Source of the DNA: Bacillota bacterium
GTDB lineage: Bacteria > Bacillota > UBA5301 > Bu52
Direction of reading: 5' to 3'
Assembly (NCBI GenBank): GCA_014896355.1
Contig: JADBKO010000014.1
Coordinates: 1 to 48,628 of the forward strand
Length of the DNA stretch: 48,628 nucleotides
A model generated the notes under the pieces. It was not told the DNA's origin. It saw only the letters and a program-made list of their open reading frames with translations, and searched no databases. The translations under genes and the position numbers were made by a program. Of this stretch, positions 7,074-14,858 are shown one piece after another (the stretch's first letter is position 1; each line of letters opens with the position of its first letter).

Positions 7074-7809
7074 CTCCCAGAGGGCGTTTGAAGGTTTTTT
7101 TACGCCGTTCATAGGCCGCCCGCAGGTCTGGCGGGAACTTGGTCAGGTCCGGCTGCCAGGCTGCCTTCCCCGGGTTATACCCCCAGCCCGGGTCGGGCAG
7201 CAGGGCCTGCGAGATGCCGTCCCGGGTCTGGACCATCTGCGGGATCTCCGCCTCCACCGTCAGCCCCATCCGGTCCACGTCCTCCTGTGAGAGGCTCCGC
7301 ACGGAGCACCGGCAGCGGAAACCGTTCGGCGGATACCAGGTATCCCAGATCGGGTGATTCGCCGGCCAGACCCTCCCGTCCATGGCCCGGTGGCTGGGGC
7401 GGGTCCGCCTGTCGTTCACCGCATCGTATTGCCAGTACGGCCGCCGGCTGATCACGTCCGGATCGGTCATCTGCTTATACCGGCCCACGTTGTAGGCGGT
7501 CTGGAGGTTGGTGCGGAATACGTTGTCTGCCTGATAGGGGGTGAGTCCCCGCCAGCCGCGCCGGGCCAGGATCTCGTTGGCTTGCGCTCGGAAATCCTCC
7601 AAGGTGGTTCCATCCGCAATGGCGGCTTCCAATGCTGTTTGGATATCCCGGAGGATCTCCAGCGCGGTGATGCCCGCCACCGTAAAGGCCTGCGCTCGCA
7701 CCTCATTTTCCAGCGCCAGGAACTCTTCTTTTGTCAAAAGAATGCGCGATCTGAAATACTGGATGGCCTCCTCGAATGGCAGCGGCAGCAGCTCCATCTT
7801 GTCAGCCAT
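7066..7809 (-). CDS. head morphogenesis protein (Mu gpF / gp30, SPP1 gp7 type)
   Basis: A 247-residue minor head protein. The SPP1 gp7 / MuF domain is shown by RTNLQTAYNVGRYKQMTD, the RPYWQYDAVNDRRTRPSHRA segment and the closing HPIWDTWYPPNGFRCRCSVR block with paired cysteines. Mu gpF sits with the portal and is injected or needed for head assembly. The start ATG at 7809 has GGTGGAG five bases upstream and overlaps the portal gene by eight bases; the TTG at 7827 is less likely. Mu gpF is longer (about 427 residues), so this is a compact version. Confidence 0.9.
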   Translation of the reverse strand: MADKMELLPLPFEEAIQYFRSRILLTKEEFLALENEVRAQAFTVAGITALEILRDIQTALEAAIADGTTLEDFRAQANEILARRGWRGLTPYQADNVFRTNLQTAYNVGRYKQMTDPDVISRRPYWQYDAVNDRRTRPSHRAMDGRVWPANHPIWDTWYPPNGFRCRCSVRSLSQEDVDRMGLTVEAEIPQMVQTRDGISQALLPDPGWGYNPGKAAWQPDLTKFPPDLRAAYERRKKTFKRPLGAV

Positions 7810-9334
7810 TTGCGCTCCACCTGCCAAGCAAGTCCGCCACGTACAGAGCCCGCGCGATCAAATCTTCAAGCCGGGACGTATCCATGTGCCCGTAGACCTC
7901 GGCGATTCTCGCCCGGAGATCCTCCAGAGAGCTGGCCTCCGCGATCATGCGCAGCACGGGCCGGATCAACTCGTCGAGCATGGGCAGGGCCTCCTCCATG
8001 GTACGGTCCGCCAGCAGGTCCACAGCCCGCTGGGCGGCTGTGGACCCCGGCGGCGGTGCCGGCTCGGGGATGGCCCCAGGAGGACCAGCAGCCTTCAAGG
8101 GCAGAGCTGCGGACTGGTTTCGAGGCGCCACCAAGGCTTGCCCCTCATTCGGTTTCGGAACCCCGAACGTCTCGTAGATATGCTCGGCGGATATCGGCAA
8201 CCCAATATCCCGCACCAACGCGGTATACACCCGGGCTTTTTGCACCAGGTCCTCCGGCGGCTCCGCATGGAATTTGATCCAGGGGAGCCGGGTGGTGTCG
8301 CCGAAATTGAATTGCACGAGGGGCCGGATCAGATCCCGGCGCAACGTCGCCGCCAGAGCCTTGCAGTCTGCCTCCACAAGATCCTGGCGGACGGCCGCGT
8401 GGGTCTTGCTGGCAGCATAGGAGCCGCGGTCGCTGACGTCGGATGTCAATGTTTGCCCCAGGACCGCCTTGCTCATTTCCTTGTTGCAGAACTCCGCCAG
8501 GGCGGTATACACATCCGCGGTGCCGACCTTGCTTTCAACGAACTCAATATCCGTGCTCTTGGGGACGATGCCGGCGGCGTCAGTCCCCAATTCCCGGACG
8601 GCCTGCAGGAGCACCTCCTTGTCCTCGGGCGTAGCCGATGCATCGTACTTTCCCAGCCGCAGAGGCATCCCATAGACTTCGGCGAACACCACCCAGTCTT
8701 TCAGGTCGTAATTCTTGAACAAGTACATCCAGGCTACAACCCGCAACAACCCGGCCCGCGAGGGATGCCCGGAACGCGCTTTGTAGTGGTGGACAATGAA
8801 CTTGTTGGCTGGCAATTCTACGCCCCTTACAGGGTCCGATGCGGTCAGCAGGCGCGGCTCATCCCCCACGAGGAACGAGAACTTCTTTTGCGGGCGCCAT
8901 CTCAGGTCGTAGGGCATCGCCTTGCCCTTCTTCACTTGCCACAAGATCTCCGAGATGGCGAATCCCTTGCCAATAGCATCCAGGAGGTCCAGAAACGCGT
9001 CCTCCAGGCCGTCCAGGTTATAGAGCACGTCAGCCACGAAATTCGCAATCTCCTGGTCCTCCCGAGCGTCGGAATAGGGGAGAACCTCCCAATCCAGGCC
9101 CAGGACGGCATTCTTGCGGGTCTGCAGCAAGGAAAAGAGGTGAGGGTCTTTTTCCTCCATTTCCTCGAATAGCTCCATCTGCCGGAGGATGTCCCCCTGA
9201 TCTGCTTCCTTGAGCAGCCGTGCCAGGCGCTCCGGGGTCAGGCCCTGCGAAGGGTATGTGGACCACCGGTCCCGGACCGTAACCACTGCGATCTCATCGG
9301 TAATTGGCTTTTTGTCATTGCCTTGTAGCGCCAT
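7802..9334 (-). CDS. portal protein (Mu gp29-like, DUF935)
   Basis: A 510-residue protein with clear DUF935 features: LFEEMEEKDPHLFSLLQTRK, VLGLDWEVLPYSD, DAIGKGFAISEILWQ, WRPQKKFSF, ELPANKFIVHHYKARSG, GLLRVVAWMYLFKNYDLKDW and VFAEVYGMPLRLGKY. It should form the dodecameric ring through which DNA enters the head. The start ATG shares a TGATG with the terminase stop, indicating coupled translation. A Pro/Ala-rich linker (PGAIPEPAPPPGS) separates a helical C-terminal extension. Length is close to Mu gp29 (512 residues). Confidence 0.94.
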   Translation of the reverse strand: MALQGNDKKPITDEIAVVTVRDRWSTYPSQGLTPERLARLLKEADQGDILRQMELFEEMEEKDPHLFSLLQTRKNAVLGLDWEVLPYSDAREDQEIANFVADVLYNLDGLEDAFLDLLDAIGKGFAISEILWQVKKGKAMPYDLRWRPQKKFSFLVGDEPRLLTASDPVRGVELPANKFIVHHYKARSGHPSRAGLLRVVAWMYLFKNYDLKDWVVFAEVYGMPLRLGKYDASATPEDKEVLLQAVRELGTDAAGIVPKSTDIEFVESKVGTADVYTALAEFCNKEMSKAVLGQTLTSDVSDRGSYAASKTHAAVRQDLVEADCKALAATLRRDLIRPLVQFNFGDTTRLPWIKFHAEPPEDLVQKARVYTALVRDIGLPISAEHIYETFGVPKPNEGQALVAPRNQSAALPLKAAGPPGAIPEPAPPPGSTAAQRAVDLLADRTMEEALPMLDELIRPVLRMIAEASSLEDLRARIAEVYGHMDTSRLEDLIARALYVADLLGRWSANG

Positions 9335-10608
9335 CACCAGGCCCCCCTCACGGCCACCCGCCGGCGCTGGACGCTGATATACTCTGTTTTCTGATAGGGC
9401 GAGCTGGCGGCATGAACAGCCAGAGCCAGAGCCCAGAAGCGGTCCGCATGCCCATCGTCGGTGCGTTCCGCGTCGAATCGGATGTTGCCGGCCGCCGTCG
9501 TGACCTTCCGCACGCTATGCAGGTCGTCCCGGATCTCGCGCTGTGCCGGAATACGTATGAGTCGGTCTTCGAACCGGCGCCTCAAGGCGATGGCCAGGCT
9601 TTCCTTCACCGTACCCGTGAAGGTGACCGCCTCGACCCTGTAGGTCCCGAAAGCCTCTTGGCATTCCTCCGCCAGCTGGGCGCCGATCCCCGTGGCGTCG
9701 ATGCATGCCCGCCTTACGTGAGGAAGAATGGAGAACAGGACCTCCCGCTGCTCCCGAAACGGAGCCCGCTCCAGAACGTGGACCAGACGCGTCGTCATGA
9801 TCGCTCCATTGACCGCAACCGCCCATAAGACCGTCAAATCGTGCTTGCGCCCCACATCCACTCCGAGATAGTAGTCATAGGGGCCGAGGACATTGCCGGA
9901 GACGCTCGCATTCGGGTCTTCGCAGCCGTCGATCATCTCAAAGGTCAGGAAGGCGGTCGCCTCGTCCAGGAACTGGCACTCATATTCCTGCGCCCACGCA
10001 TCCGGATCGGAGATTCCGTCCCGCAAGGTATCGATATCCACCGGCAAGCCCTGGGCCTTGGCGTCATAGATGTCCACCTTGTGCCTGGAGAAACCCTTTC
10101 CATGACGCCAAAGCTCGTAATATAGGTTCTGCTTCCCGTTCGGAGTGCTAGCGATCCGCAGCTTATACCCCCGGGTCACTGTCGGGTAAATCGCCCGCCA
10201 GATGGCCCGATCGTCCCGGTGGAAGGCGAACTCATCCAGGAAAATGTGCCCCGAAAATCCCCGCACAGTATCCGGACTGGCGGGCAGGCAGATGATCCGG
10301 CTGTGATGCCCGCCACCGATGGAAACTGCCACTTCCTCCGCGTTTTCTCGGGGCCGCTCGATCACATCCCCGGCCAGGATATTGAGCGCGCGCAAATGCT
10401 GGTAGACCTTCTCCATTAACTCCCTGGACTGGCGCAGGGAAGCCGACAGCATGAGCACGTTGCAGGGAGCCTCGATGGCTTCCATAACGCCCTCAAAGGC
10501 CAAGGCGAACGAGAACCCGATTTGCCGGGCCTTCAATACGATCTTCAGCGGGCTCTTGTCTTCTATCCATCGCTGCTGATAAGGCAGCAAAATCGGCTTA
10601 GCTGCCAT
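9334..10608 (-). CDS. large terminase subunit (Mu gp28-like)
   Basis: A 424-residue packaging motor. The ATPase part shows the modified Walker A of Mu-type terminases (KIVLKARQIGFS), coupling region MLSASLRQSRELM and Walker B HIFLDEFAFH. The nuclease part has DYYLGVDVGRKHDLTV, RRACIDATGIG and the C-terminal DDGHADRFWALALA acidic triad region. It cuts and packages headful DNA from transposed copies. The start ATG at 10608 follows GGGAGGAAT closely and overlaps the gp27-like gene by 11 bases; the longer frame upstream overlaps that gene and has no support. Confidence 0.94.
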   Translation of the reverse strand: MAAKPILLPYQQRWIEDKSPLKIVLKARQIGFSFALAFEGVMEAIEAPCNVLMLSASLRQSRELMEKVYQHLRALNILAGDVIERPRENAEEVAVSIGGGHHSRIICLPASPDTVRGFSGHIFLDEFAFHRDDRAIWRAIYPTVTRGYKLRIASTPNGKQNLYYELWRHGKGFSRHKVDIYDAKAQGLPVDIDTLRDGISDPDAWAQEYECQFLDEATAFLTFEMIDGCEDPNASVSGNVLGPYDYYLGVDVGRKHDLTVLWAVAVNGAIMTTRLVHVLERAPFREQREVLFSILPHVRRACIDATGIGAQLAEECQEAFGTYRVEAVTFTGTVKESLAIALRRRFEDRLIRIPAQREIRDDLHSVRKVTTAAGNIRFDAERTDDGHADRFWALALAVHAASSPYQKTEYISVQRRRVAVRGAW

Positions 10609-11122
10609 ATTCCTCCCGCACCCGTTGCCGGATAATCTCGCGGATCTCTTCGGGGCTCTTCCCTGCCAGCAGCGCGTCATCCAGACCAGAAACCACGGTC
10701 TCCGCCTTCTTGCGGTACTCCAGCTTTAGCCGTTCCCGCAGTACGCCGCTCTGCTCCAGCTTGGGGAGCACCTTCAGGAGTTCGGTCACCTTCGCCCCCT
10801 GCAGGTCATCCAGTTGCATGAGGGTCTCCATGATCAGACTCACGGCCAGCTGGCTGGTAGCCTCCGCCAGCTCTGTGGCCGGCGCCTCGGCATTGGATTC
10901 CATGATGGCCCTCGCTTGATCCCGCAGGATCTTCACTCGTTCCAGCTTCTGGTGGAAGTCCTTGCCGTACCGGCCGATGGCCGACTTGCTGACCGCATGG
11001 CCTTTTTCGTTCAGCCAGTCGGTGATATCCCGGTAGGTCCAACCCTCCAGTAGCCGCTGGTGGATAGCTTCCTGCAACTCCAGCGGCAGGGTGGCCACCT
11101 TCGGATGCTTGCGCCGGGCCAT
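10598..11122 (-). CDS. Mu gp27-like protein (DUF3486), putative small terminase
   Basis: A 174-residue helical protein of the DUF3486 family: RRKHPKVATLPLELQEAIHQ, LLEGWTYRDITDWLNEKG followed by VSKSAIGRYGKDF (a helix-turn-helix near residues 25-60), then long helices. The gene precedes the large terminase, as small terminase subunits do, and Mu gp27 has been proposed to play this role. It starts in a TGATG overlap with the winged-helix gene upstream; GGAGG lies ten bases before the ATG. Confidence 0.9.
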   Translation of the reverse strand: MARRKHPKVATLPLELQEAIHQRLLEGWTYRDITDWLNEKGHAVSKSAIGRYGKDFHQKLERVKILRDQARAIMESNAEAPATELAEATSQLAVSLIMETLMQLDDLQGAKVTELLKVLPKLEQSGVLRERLKLEYRKKAETVVSGLDDALLAGKSPEEIREIIRQRVREEYGS

Positions 11123-11430
11123 CAGTGCTCGGCCTCCAGGTTCACCCCGGGATCGGCCGCTATATTGCCCTCCAACAGGTCTTTCCCCTTGGCGGTCAGC
11201 TTCGCGATGCGCCGGGAGAGCCCCAACTCATCGGCCTTCGCTTCATGAGTCTCGACATAGCCCTTCTCTTCCAGATAGTCGATGTAGCCGGATACCAGAG
11301 CTGGGCTGACAGCATACTCCATATCCGCCAAGGTCAGCCCAATCATCGTGAGGGCAAGCCCCTCGGGGTAAGCAAAGTCCAGAATCCGCAAGATCCGGCC
11401 ACGGATCATTCGGGCCTCATGGGCGGCCAT
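11122..11430 (-). CDS. small winged-helix-like phage protein (Mu gp26 position)
   Basis: A 102-residue protein in the Mu gp26 slot between the gp25-like and gp27-like genes. The pattern ARMIRGRILRILDFAYPEGL, then SPALVSGYIDYLEEKGYVE and SRRIAKLTAKGKDLLEG is a winged helix: the recognition helix is followed by a beta wing and the L-T-x-K-G-x-D-L-L-E signature of replaced transcription regulators. GGGAGGTG lies six bases before the ATG at 11430; the GTG inside that site (11439) is unlikely. It overlaps the upstream gene by 14 bases. Role unknown. Confidence 0.8.
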   Translation of the reverse strand: MAAHEARMIRGRILRILDFAYPEGLALTMIGLTLADMEYAVSPALVSGYIDYLEEKGYVETHEAKADELGLSRRIAKLTAKGKDLLEGNIAADPGVNLEAEH

Positions 11431-11752
11431 GCCCTTCACCTCCCAGCATCCGGCTCAGATTCCGGTTCAAGCTTTGCAGCTCTTCACCAAAACGGTCTAT
11501 TTTGTGGTCCAGGACCGACACGGCCCGGACGAAATCCTCCCGCAGGACATATTGGTGGGGGACCGATACCTGGAAGCGGCTCAACTCCTCCCGGACCTCC
11601 TTGATCTCCTGCGCTTGCTCGCGCTGCCGCTCCCGGATGCCGTCCCGGATTTCCTTTACGCTCGTCTGCAGCCAAATCAGCATGATTCCGAGGGCCATAT
11701 TGAATACGAACAGGACCGCCTTGTATGCATCGAGGCCAGCTCCGTCCAGCAT
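11417..11752 (-). CDS. membrane-anchored coiled-coil protein (DUF2730 / Mu gp25-like)
   Basis: A 111-residue protein with one membrane helix near the N-terminus (AVLFVFNMALGIMLIWLQ) followed by a long charged coiled coil (VKEIRDGIRERQREQAQEIK onwards) that faces the periplasm or cytoplasm. This architecture is that of DUF2730 proteins in the lysis / gp25 region of Mu-like phages. The ATG at 11752 is preferred because GGAGGG lies six bases upstream; a further ATG at 11785 overlaps the stop of the exported protein gene. A spanin-like role is possible but not shown. Confidence 0.78.
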   Translation of the reverse strand: MLDGAGLDAYKAVLFVFNMALGIMLIWLQTSVKEIRDGIRERQREQAQEIKEVREELSRFQVSVPHQYVLREDFVRAVSVLDHKIDRFGEELQSLNRNLSRMLGGEGHGRP

Positions 11753-11784
11753 CCCCGTTCCCTCCGTGTCCCAGATCGCCAGCA

Positions 11785-12177
11785 TCAGAACCGGTAGGTG
11801 GCCGACACGTAGGGGACCGGCTGCCGGCTGAGAGCCTCGCGTCCCGGGAATCTGATGCCTGCTGTCACATAAATCTCTTTCAGACCCGGCGTATACAGGG
11901 TCGTGCTGATATCTAACGCCGGGCCGTAACGGTGGTCCACGTCTAAGACGAGGGTGGCCACCCAATGTGCCAGCAAGCTGTATTCTAGGGCGGCGGTGTA
12001 GTCCGTGCCCGGGTCAGGCCCTCCCTCCCAGGTGACGGTCTGCGAGCCGGACCAGCTCCCCGCTGCAGCCGGCAGGGCCAGGAGGGCTAGCAGCAGGATC
12101 AACCAGAGGCCGGACATGACCACCCCTTGAAAAGCCTTCCGCGGGCCCGCCACTCTCTGAATCATTGCAAGCATCAT
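11785..12177 (-). CDS. small exported protein with porin-like C-terminus in the lysis block
   Basis: A 130-residue protein with a signal sequence (hydrophobic LWLILLLALLALPAAAG, probable cleavage after AAAG) and a mature part of about 90 residues with alternating polar/hydrophobic strands (DYTAALEYSLL, KEIYVTAGIRF) ending VPYVSATYRF. The terminal aromatic residue and strand pattern resemble the beta-signal of outer-membrane proteins. I do not recognise the family. It lies between holin and the coiled-coil gene. The start is uncertain: ATG at 12177 has GGAGG ten bases upstream; ATG at 12117 with AAGGGG five bases upstream would shorten the n-region. Confidence 0.62.
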   Translation of the reverse strand: MMLAMIQRVAGPRKAFQGVVMSGLWLILLLALLALPAAAGSWSGSQTVTWEGGPDPGTDYTAALEYSLLAHWVATLVLDVDHRYGPALDISTTLYTPGLKEIYVTAGIRFPGREALSRQPVPYVSATYRF

Positions 12178-12279
12178 TGCTTTATCGCCTCCGCACGCGC
12201 CATTCAATGCTCCGGACATGGGGACGTTCCCTGGGATCAAGGGGGGAGAGGCCGAGGTCCCTGGCCGCGGCCCCCGGGG

Positions 12280-12630
12280 TTAGAAAGGGATATCAGTCGA
12301 TTTCGCGTGGTCATCGGCCACCCGCTTCTCCATGGCCTGGACGGCCACGCCCCGTGCTTTCGGAGGCGGCGCGACGCCGTAAATTTCCTGATACCGCGCA
12401 ATAAACTTGTCCATGAAAGGGTCGAATTTTTGGAATCCCCGCAGGTGCTGCAGCAGACCCTGCTGCTCGGCGTACTCGTAGGCTTCAATCGCCAGACCCA
12501 CCACGTTCCGAGTCCAGACCCACCGCTTGATGACCCAAGCCAGCGCGGCGAGAAGCAGGGCCAGGATCGCTGCCTGCACGTCGGCGTTGCCCAACAGCGT
12601 GATCACGATGCTAAGAATCGTATTCAACAC
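12280..12630 (-). CDS. holin-like protein (superfamily 6 type)
   Basis: A 116-residue protein with an N-terminal hydrophobic stretch (TILSIVITLL), then a membrane helix (AAILALLLAALAWVIKRWVW) and a soluble helical tail containing GLAIEAYEYAEQQGLLQ and DPFMDKFIARYQEIYG. That membrane segment plus an A-x-E-Y-AEQ helix is typical of the Phage_holin_6_1 group. It would control timing of endolysin action. The GTG start has AAGGAGG eight bases upstream and lies three bases after the amidase stop, so both genes form one lysis operon. Confidence 0.82.
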   Translation of the reverse strand: MLNTILSIVITLLGNADVQAAILALLLAALAWVIKRWVWTRNVVGLAIEAYEYAEQQGLLQHLRGFQKFDPFMDKFIARYQEIYGVAPPPKARGVAVQAMEKRVADDHAKSTDIPF

Positions 12631-12633
12631 GGT

Positions 12634-13167
12634 TTAGCCCTCCTTAGTCCTAAAGGCCTCGGCCACATCCGCATAGAACTGCTTGGCATCATACAGAGCC
12701 TCGGGGTCTTGCCGTCCCGCCTCGAAGAGCCGCCAGCTGAAGGGGTCATGGGGCCGGTTGACCGGATCGAAGTAGCTGTGGGGCTTGATGAACTCGGTGG
12801 TGGGCTCCCACCCGTGGCGGCGGCAAATGTCGGCCACAAGCTGAACGGTTTGATGATAGGCAGCAGGGGTCAGGGGCTCGCAGGTCTCGACCCCGATCAT
12901 GTTATGGTTTGCCTGCGGGCCAGCGTGCCAAGCCACCTCACCTTCGGGGATCAACAGCAGGATCTCGCGGCCATCTACGACATAATGGGCGCTGGACTCC
13001 CGGCCACGGCCATGCGGCTGGTCGAACCAGCCGCGGATCTGCCGGGCGGTAGCCCCAGGATCGCCTGTTCGATGAACGACCATCCCCGTGGGGTGTAAGG
13101 GAATCCCAGGCCGGTTGCCGCCACGAAGCTCGGAGTTCTTGCGGATATAGGCGACCGTCTTTTGCAT
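12634..13167 (-). CDS. endolysin, N-acetylmuramoyl-L-alanine amidase (Amidase_2)
   Basis: A 177-residue zinc amidase that cuts the lactyl-amide bond of peptidoglycan at the end of the phage cycle. Expected metal ligands are visible: GMVVHRTGDPGATARQIRGW near residue 30 (first His), AWHAGPQANHNMIGVETCE in the middle and EFIKPHSYFDPVNRPHDPFSW near the end (His, with Asp in place of the usual final Cys/Asp ligand). No separate cell-wall binding domain or signal peptide is present, so export relies on the adjacent holin. The ATG at 13167 has GGGAG eight bases upstream; TTG at 13182 lies before that site. Confidence 0.93.
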   Translation of the reverse strand: MQKTVAYIRKNSELRGGNRPGIPLHPTGMVVHRTGDPGATARQIRGWFDQPHGRGRESSAHYVVDGREILLLIPEGEVAWHAGPQANHNMIGVETCEPLTPAAYHQTVQLVADICRRHGWEPTTEFIKPHSYFDPVNRPHDPFSWRLFEAGRQDPEALYDAKQFYADVAEAFRTKEG

Positions 13168-13193
13168 ATCTACCGCTCCCAAGGGTTTGCGGC

Positions 13194-13212
13194 CGGTAGG
13201 GGCTGCCTACCG
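13194..13212 (-). promoter_or_regulatory. hairpin in the amidase leader
   Basis: CGGTAGG and CCTACCG form a perfect 7-bp inverted repeat with a 5-base loop, ending 27 bases before the amidase start. It is not followed by a T-run on the minus strand, so it is more likely a leader structure or protein-binding dyad than a terminator. Confidence 0.4.
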
Positions 13213-13321
13213 CCAGGGGAATGGCACCCGCCGACCGGTCCTGGCGAAGCAAAACGCTCTCAGCTTCTATGCTGAGAGCGTATCACAAACACCCGTTCTG
13301 GTTCCGCGCCAGGGGATTGGC
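13211..13321. repeat. two CGCCAGGGGAWTGGC dyads flanking the mor terminator
   Basis: CGCCAGGGGAATGGC (13211-13225) and CGCCAGGGGATTGGC (13307-13321) are direct copies, 14 of 15 identical, 96 bases apart, in the non-coding gap between mor and the lysis operon. Each contains a dyad GCCA-N6-TGGC, an architecture like the TTAT-N6-ATAA site of Mu C protein. They are candidate sites for the adjacent Mor-like activator; no convincing -10 element was found at the expected distance. Confidence 0.5.
13245..13280 (-). terminator. rho-independent terminator after mor
   Basis: On the minus strand CGCTCTCAGC, a 6-base loop and GCTGAGAGCG form a perfect 10-bp stem (13255-13264 with 13271-13280) followed by TTTTGCTT. 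It lies 70 bases after the mor stop and would end the early/middle transcript before the lysis operon. Confidence 0.8.
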
Positions 13322-13350
13322 GAAATCATAGCCGCCATGGTCTTGACAGC

Positions 13351-13689
13351 TTACCCCGTCTCGAACAGCCTGCCTTGCTGCCGTTGCGCCCTGTCCGAAT
13401 GGATAATTTCCCGGACCCGGGTCTGGGATAGGTTGTACCGGCGGGCCAGCTCGCGATAATTGGCGCCGTCAAACTCTGTCACGATGCGCCGATCCCGGAT
13501 CGACTGGAGGAGCCGCTCCAACTTGGGCAGGTACACCGGCACACCGCCCAAAGCCATGGAGAGCCGTATCGCTGCCTCCACGCCGACAGCCTCGGCCACC
13601 GGCTGATAGCTGGCCGGCAGGTCCTCCATCCGGATTTCCCCGATCAAACGCTCAAGTTCGGATCTCTGCAAGGACTCCCCCTCCTTCAT
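13351..13689 (-). CDS. mor: Mor/C-family transcription activator
   Basis: A 112-residue member of the Mor family that switches on middle or late transcription in Mu. The N-terminal dimerisation part contains MEDLPASYQPVAEAVGVEA and AIRLSMALGGVPVYLPKLE; the C-terminal helix-turn-helix is ANYRELARRYNLSQTRVREII. Mu Mor has 129 residues. The start is ambiguous: ATG at 13689 overlaps the gemA stop (ATGA) but has its GGGAG too close; a TTG at 13671 has AAGGAGG eight bases upstream. Being the last gene before a terminator and the late genes fits its role. Confidence 0.9.
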   Translation of the reverse strand: MKEGESLQRSELERLIGEIRMEDLPASYQPVAEAVGVEAAIRLSMALGGVPVYLPKLERLLQSIRDRRIVTEFDGANYRELARRYNLSQTRVREIIHSDRAQRQQGRLFETG

Positions 13690-14117
13690 TGCTCCCGCCC
13701 TGGCCTGCTATAGCCCCGGGCGATCATGGCTTTCAGAGCCTCGGTGACCTTGTTTGCTTCTTCCCGCGTCTGCGGCCAGGGATGGCCTACCACCCGGCGG
13801 TTGAAGCCGACACGGCGCCGGCTTTCGTACCACCCTAGATTCTCATACAAATGTTCGATGTATTTCATCTGCGCAGCGCTGGGGAGTTCCCCGGGGCGCC
13901 TCGCGGACCGGGTCCTCAGAGTTGGCTCATGGGGACGGGCCTCGAACCCCAAGGCGGCCAACCGCTTGAGCACCCGGTCCAGTCCCTCTGGGCCCAGGTC
14001 CTTCGATGAACGGACGCCGGCCTCCTGTTCCAGGATTGCCCGATAAAGGTCGTCATCCAGCCCTAGCCTGGTCTTGGCGATGTGCAGCAGAGCCTTCTGC
14101 TTCACAGTAATGGCCAC
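13686..14117 (-). CDS. gemA: GemA-like regulator (Mu gp16 family)
   Basis: A 143-residue protein of the phage GemA/DUF1018 family: KQKALLHIAKTRLGLDDDLY then AILEQEAGVRSSKDLGPEGL, VLKRLAALGFEA, and the C-terminal block LPSAAQMKYIEHLYENLGW with FNRRVVGHPWPQTREEANKV. In Mu, GemA affects host gene expression and DNA topology late in the early phase. GTG at 14117 is chosen because GGAGGTG lies six bases upstream; the GTG at 14126 is inside that site. It overlaps mor by four bases. Confidence 0.9.
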   Translation of the reverse strand: MAITVKQKALLHIAKTRLGLDDDLYRAILEQEAGVRSSKDLGPEGLDRVLKRLAALGFEARPHEPTLRTRSARRPGELPSAAQMKYIEHLYENLGWYESRRRVGFNRRVVGHPWPQTREEANKVTEALKAMIARGYSRPGREQ

Positions 14118-14122
14118 CGGTA

Positions 14123-14512
14123 TCACCTCCGCTGCTTCCCATCCTGCGCCGTTTCCCCCAACTGCATCTCCAGCTGCCCGATCAGGCTGTGAATCCAGGG
14201 ACCACGGTCATAGACTTTGGCCCGCTCTAGAATGGATAGGGCCCGGCGAATTAGAGCCCGGCGGACCCTCCGACGCTCGCCATCGTCCGTAATGACATAG
14301 TACCCGCCCGGATGGACCGAGCTGCCAATGGGGAGGAAGTGGCGCTCGATCAGATGCTTCACGATCTGCCGGACGCGCCTTTCATCCAGACCTGTCCGCT
14401 GGGCCAGATCTCCCACGGAAATCGCCTGTTGCGCCCCATGCCGGGTTTCGATCCAGGCTGCCACATCCTTCTCCTCCTGCGTCATTTCCGGGAATAGCCG
14501 CAAATCCTGCAT
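14123..14512 (-). CDS. winged-helix phage protein of the early region
   Basis: A 129-residue protein with a winged-helix core: QEEKDVAAWIETRHGAQQAI, SVGDLAQRTGLDERRVRQIV (helix-turn-helix) and KHLIERHFLPIGSSVHPGGYY as the wing, followed by DGERRRVRRALIRRALSILER. It is probably a DNA-binding regulator or replication accessory. A very strong GGAGGAGGTG precedes the ATG by five bases. It sits between the Cys-rich small protein and GemA, a slot that in Mu holds semi-essential early genes. The precise role is unknown. Confidence 0.8.
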   Translation of the reverse strand: MQDLRLFPEMTQEEKDVAAWIETRHGAQQAISVGDLAQRTGLDERRVRQIVKHLIERHFLPIGSSVHPGGYYVITDDGERRRVRRALIRRALSILERAKVYDRGPWIHSLIGQLEMQLGETAQDGKQRR

Positions 14513-14638
14513 CCAGCCACCTCCTCCCGGCTTTCCCGCTGTCCATTACAGGAAGGTCCATAAGATTTCCACGAAGATCTAGAATGCGCCCAGGATCGGG
14601 CCCATAACGGCCCCGCCGTGAAGGCGATCAACATGCCC

Positions 14639-14854
14639 TTAGGGCTCAAATCTCGCGTGGCTCTTGCCCCTCTTTCCACCTGGGTTACCGGCTCGGCTCT
14701 GGAGGCCCCGTTTCTTTCCCGGGGCCTGGCACGTCCTCCAGACATCTTCCACATATCGAGGGCAGCCATAAATAGCCGGCGTATCGTCTCCCCACTCCAT
14801 GCAGCGGCCCATCTCTCCGTATCCAAACCAATAGACGCACCGTGCGCAACTCAT
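14639..14854 (-). CDS. small cysteine-rich protein
   Basis: A 71-residue protein starting MSCARCVYWFGYGEMGRCMEW with further cysteines at CPRYV and WRTCQ. The spacing C-x2-C, C, C, C is consistent with a small metal-binding fold. The basic tail (PGKKRGLQSRAGNPGGKRGK) could contact nucleic acid. It begins four bases after the Gam stop, and its ribosome site (AGGA) overlaps the end of gam. I do not recognise a family; similar small Cys-rich ORFs are common in early regions of such phages. Confidence 0.65.
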   Translation of the reverse strand: MSCARCVYWFGYGEMGRCMEWGDDTPAIYGCPRYVEDVWRTCQAPGKKRGLQSRAGNPGGKRGKSHARFEP

Positions 14855-14858
14855 GGCG

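Noticed and set aside
7354-9172. Plus-strand frames of 307 and 543 codons
   Set aside because: Antisense to the portal and gp30-like genes, whose families are clear.
14513-14638. Possible small ORF between the Cys-rich and winged-helix genes
   Set aside because: Several very short frames exist but none has both a ribosome site and a protein-like sequence.
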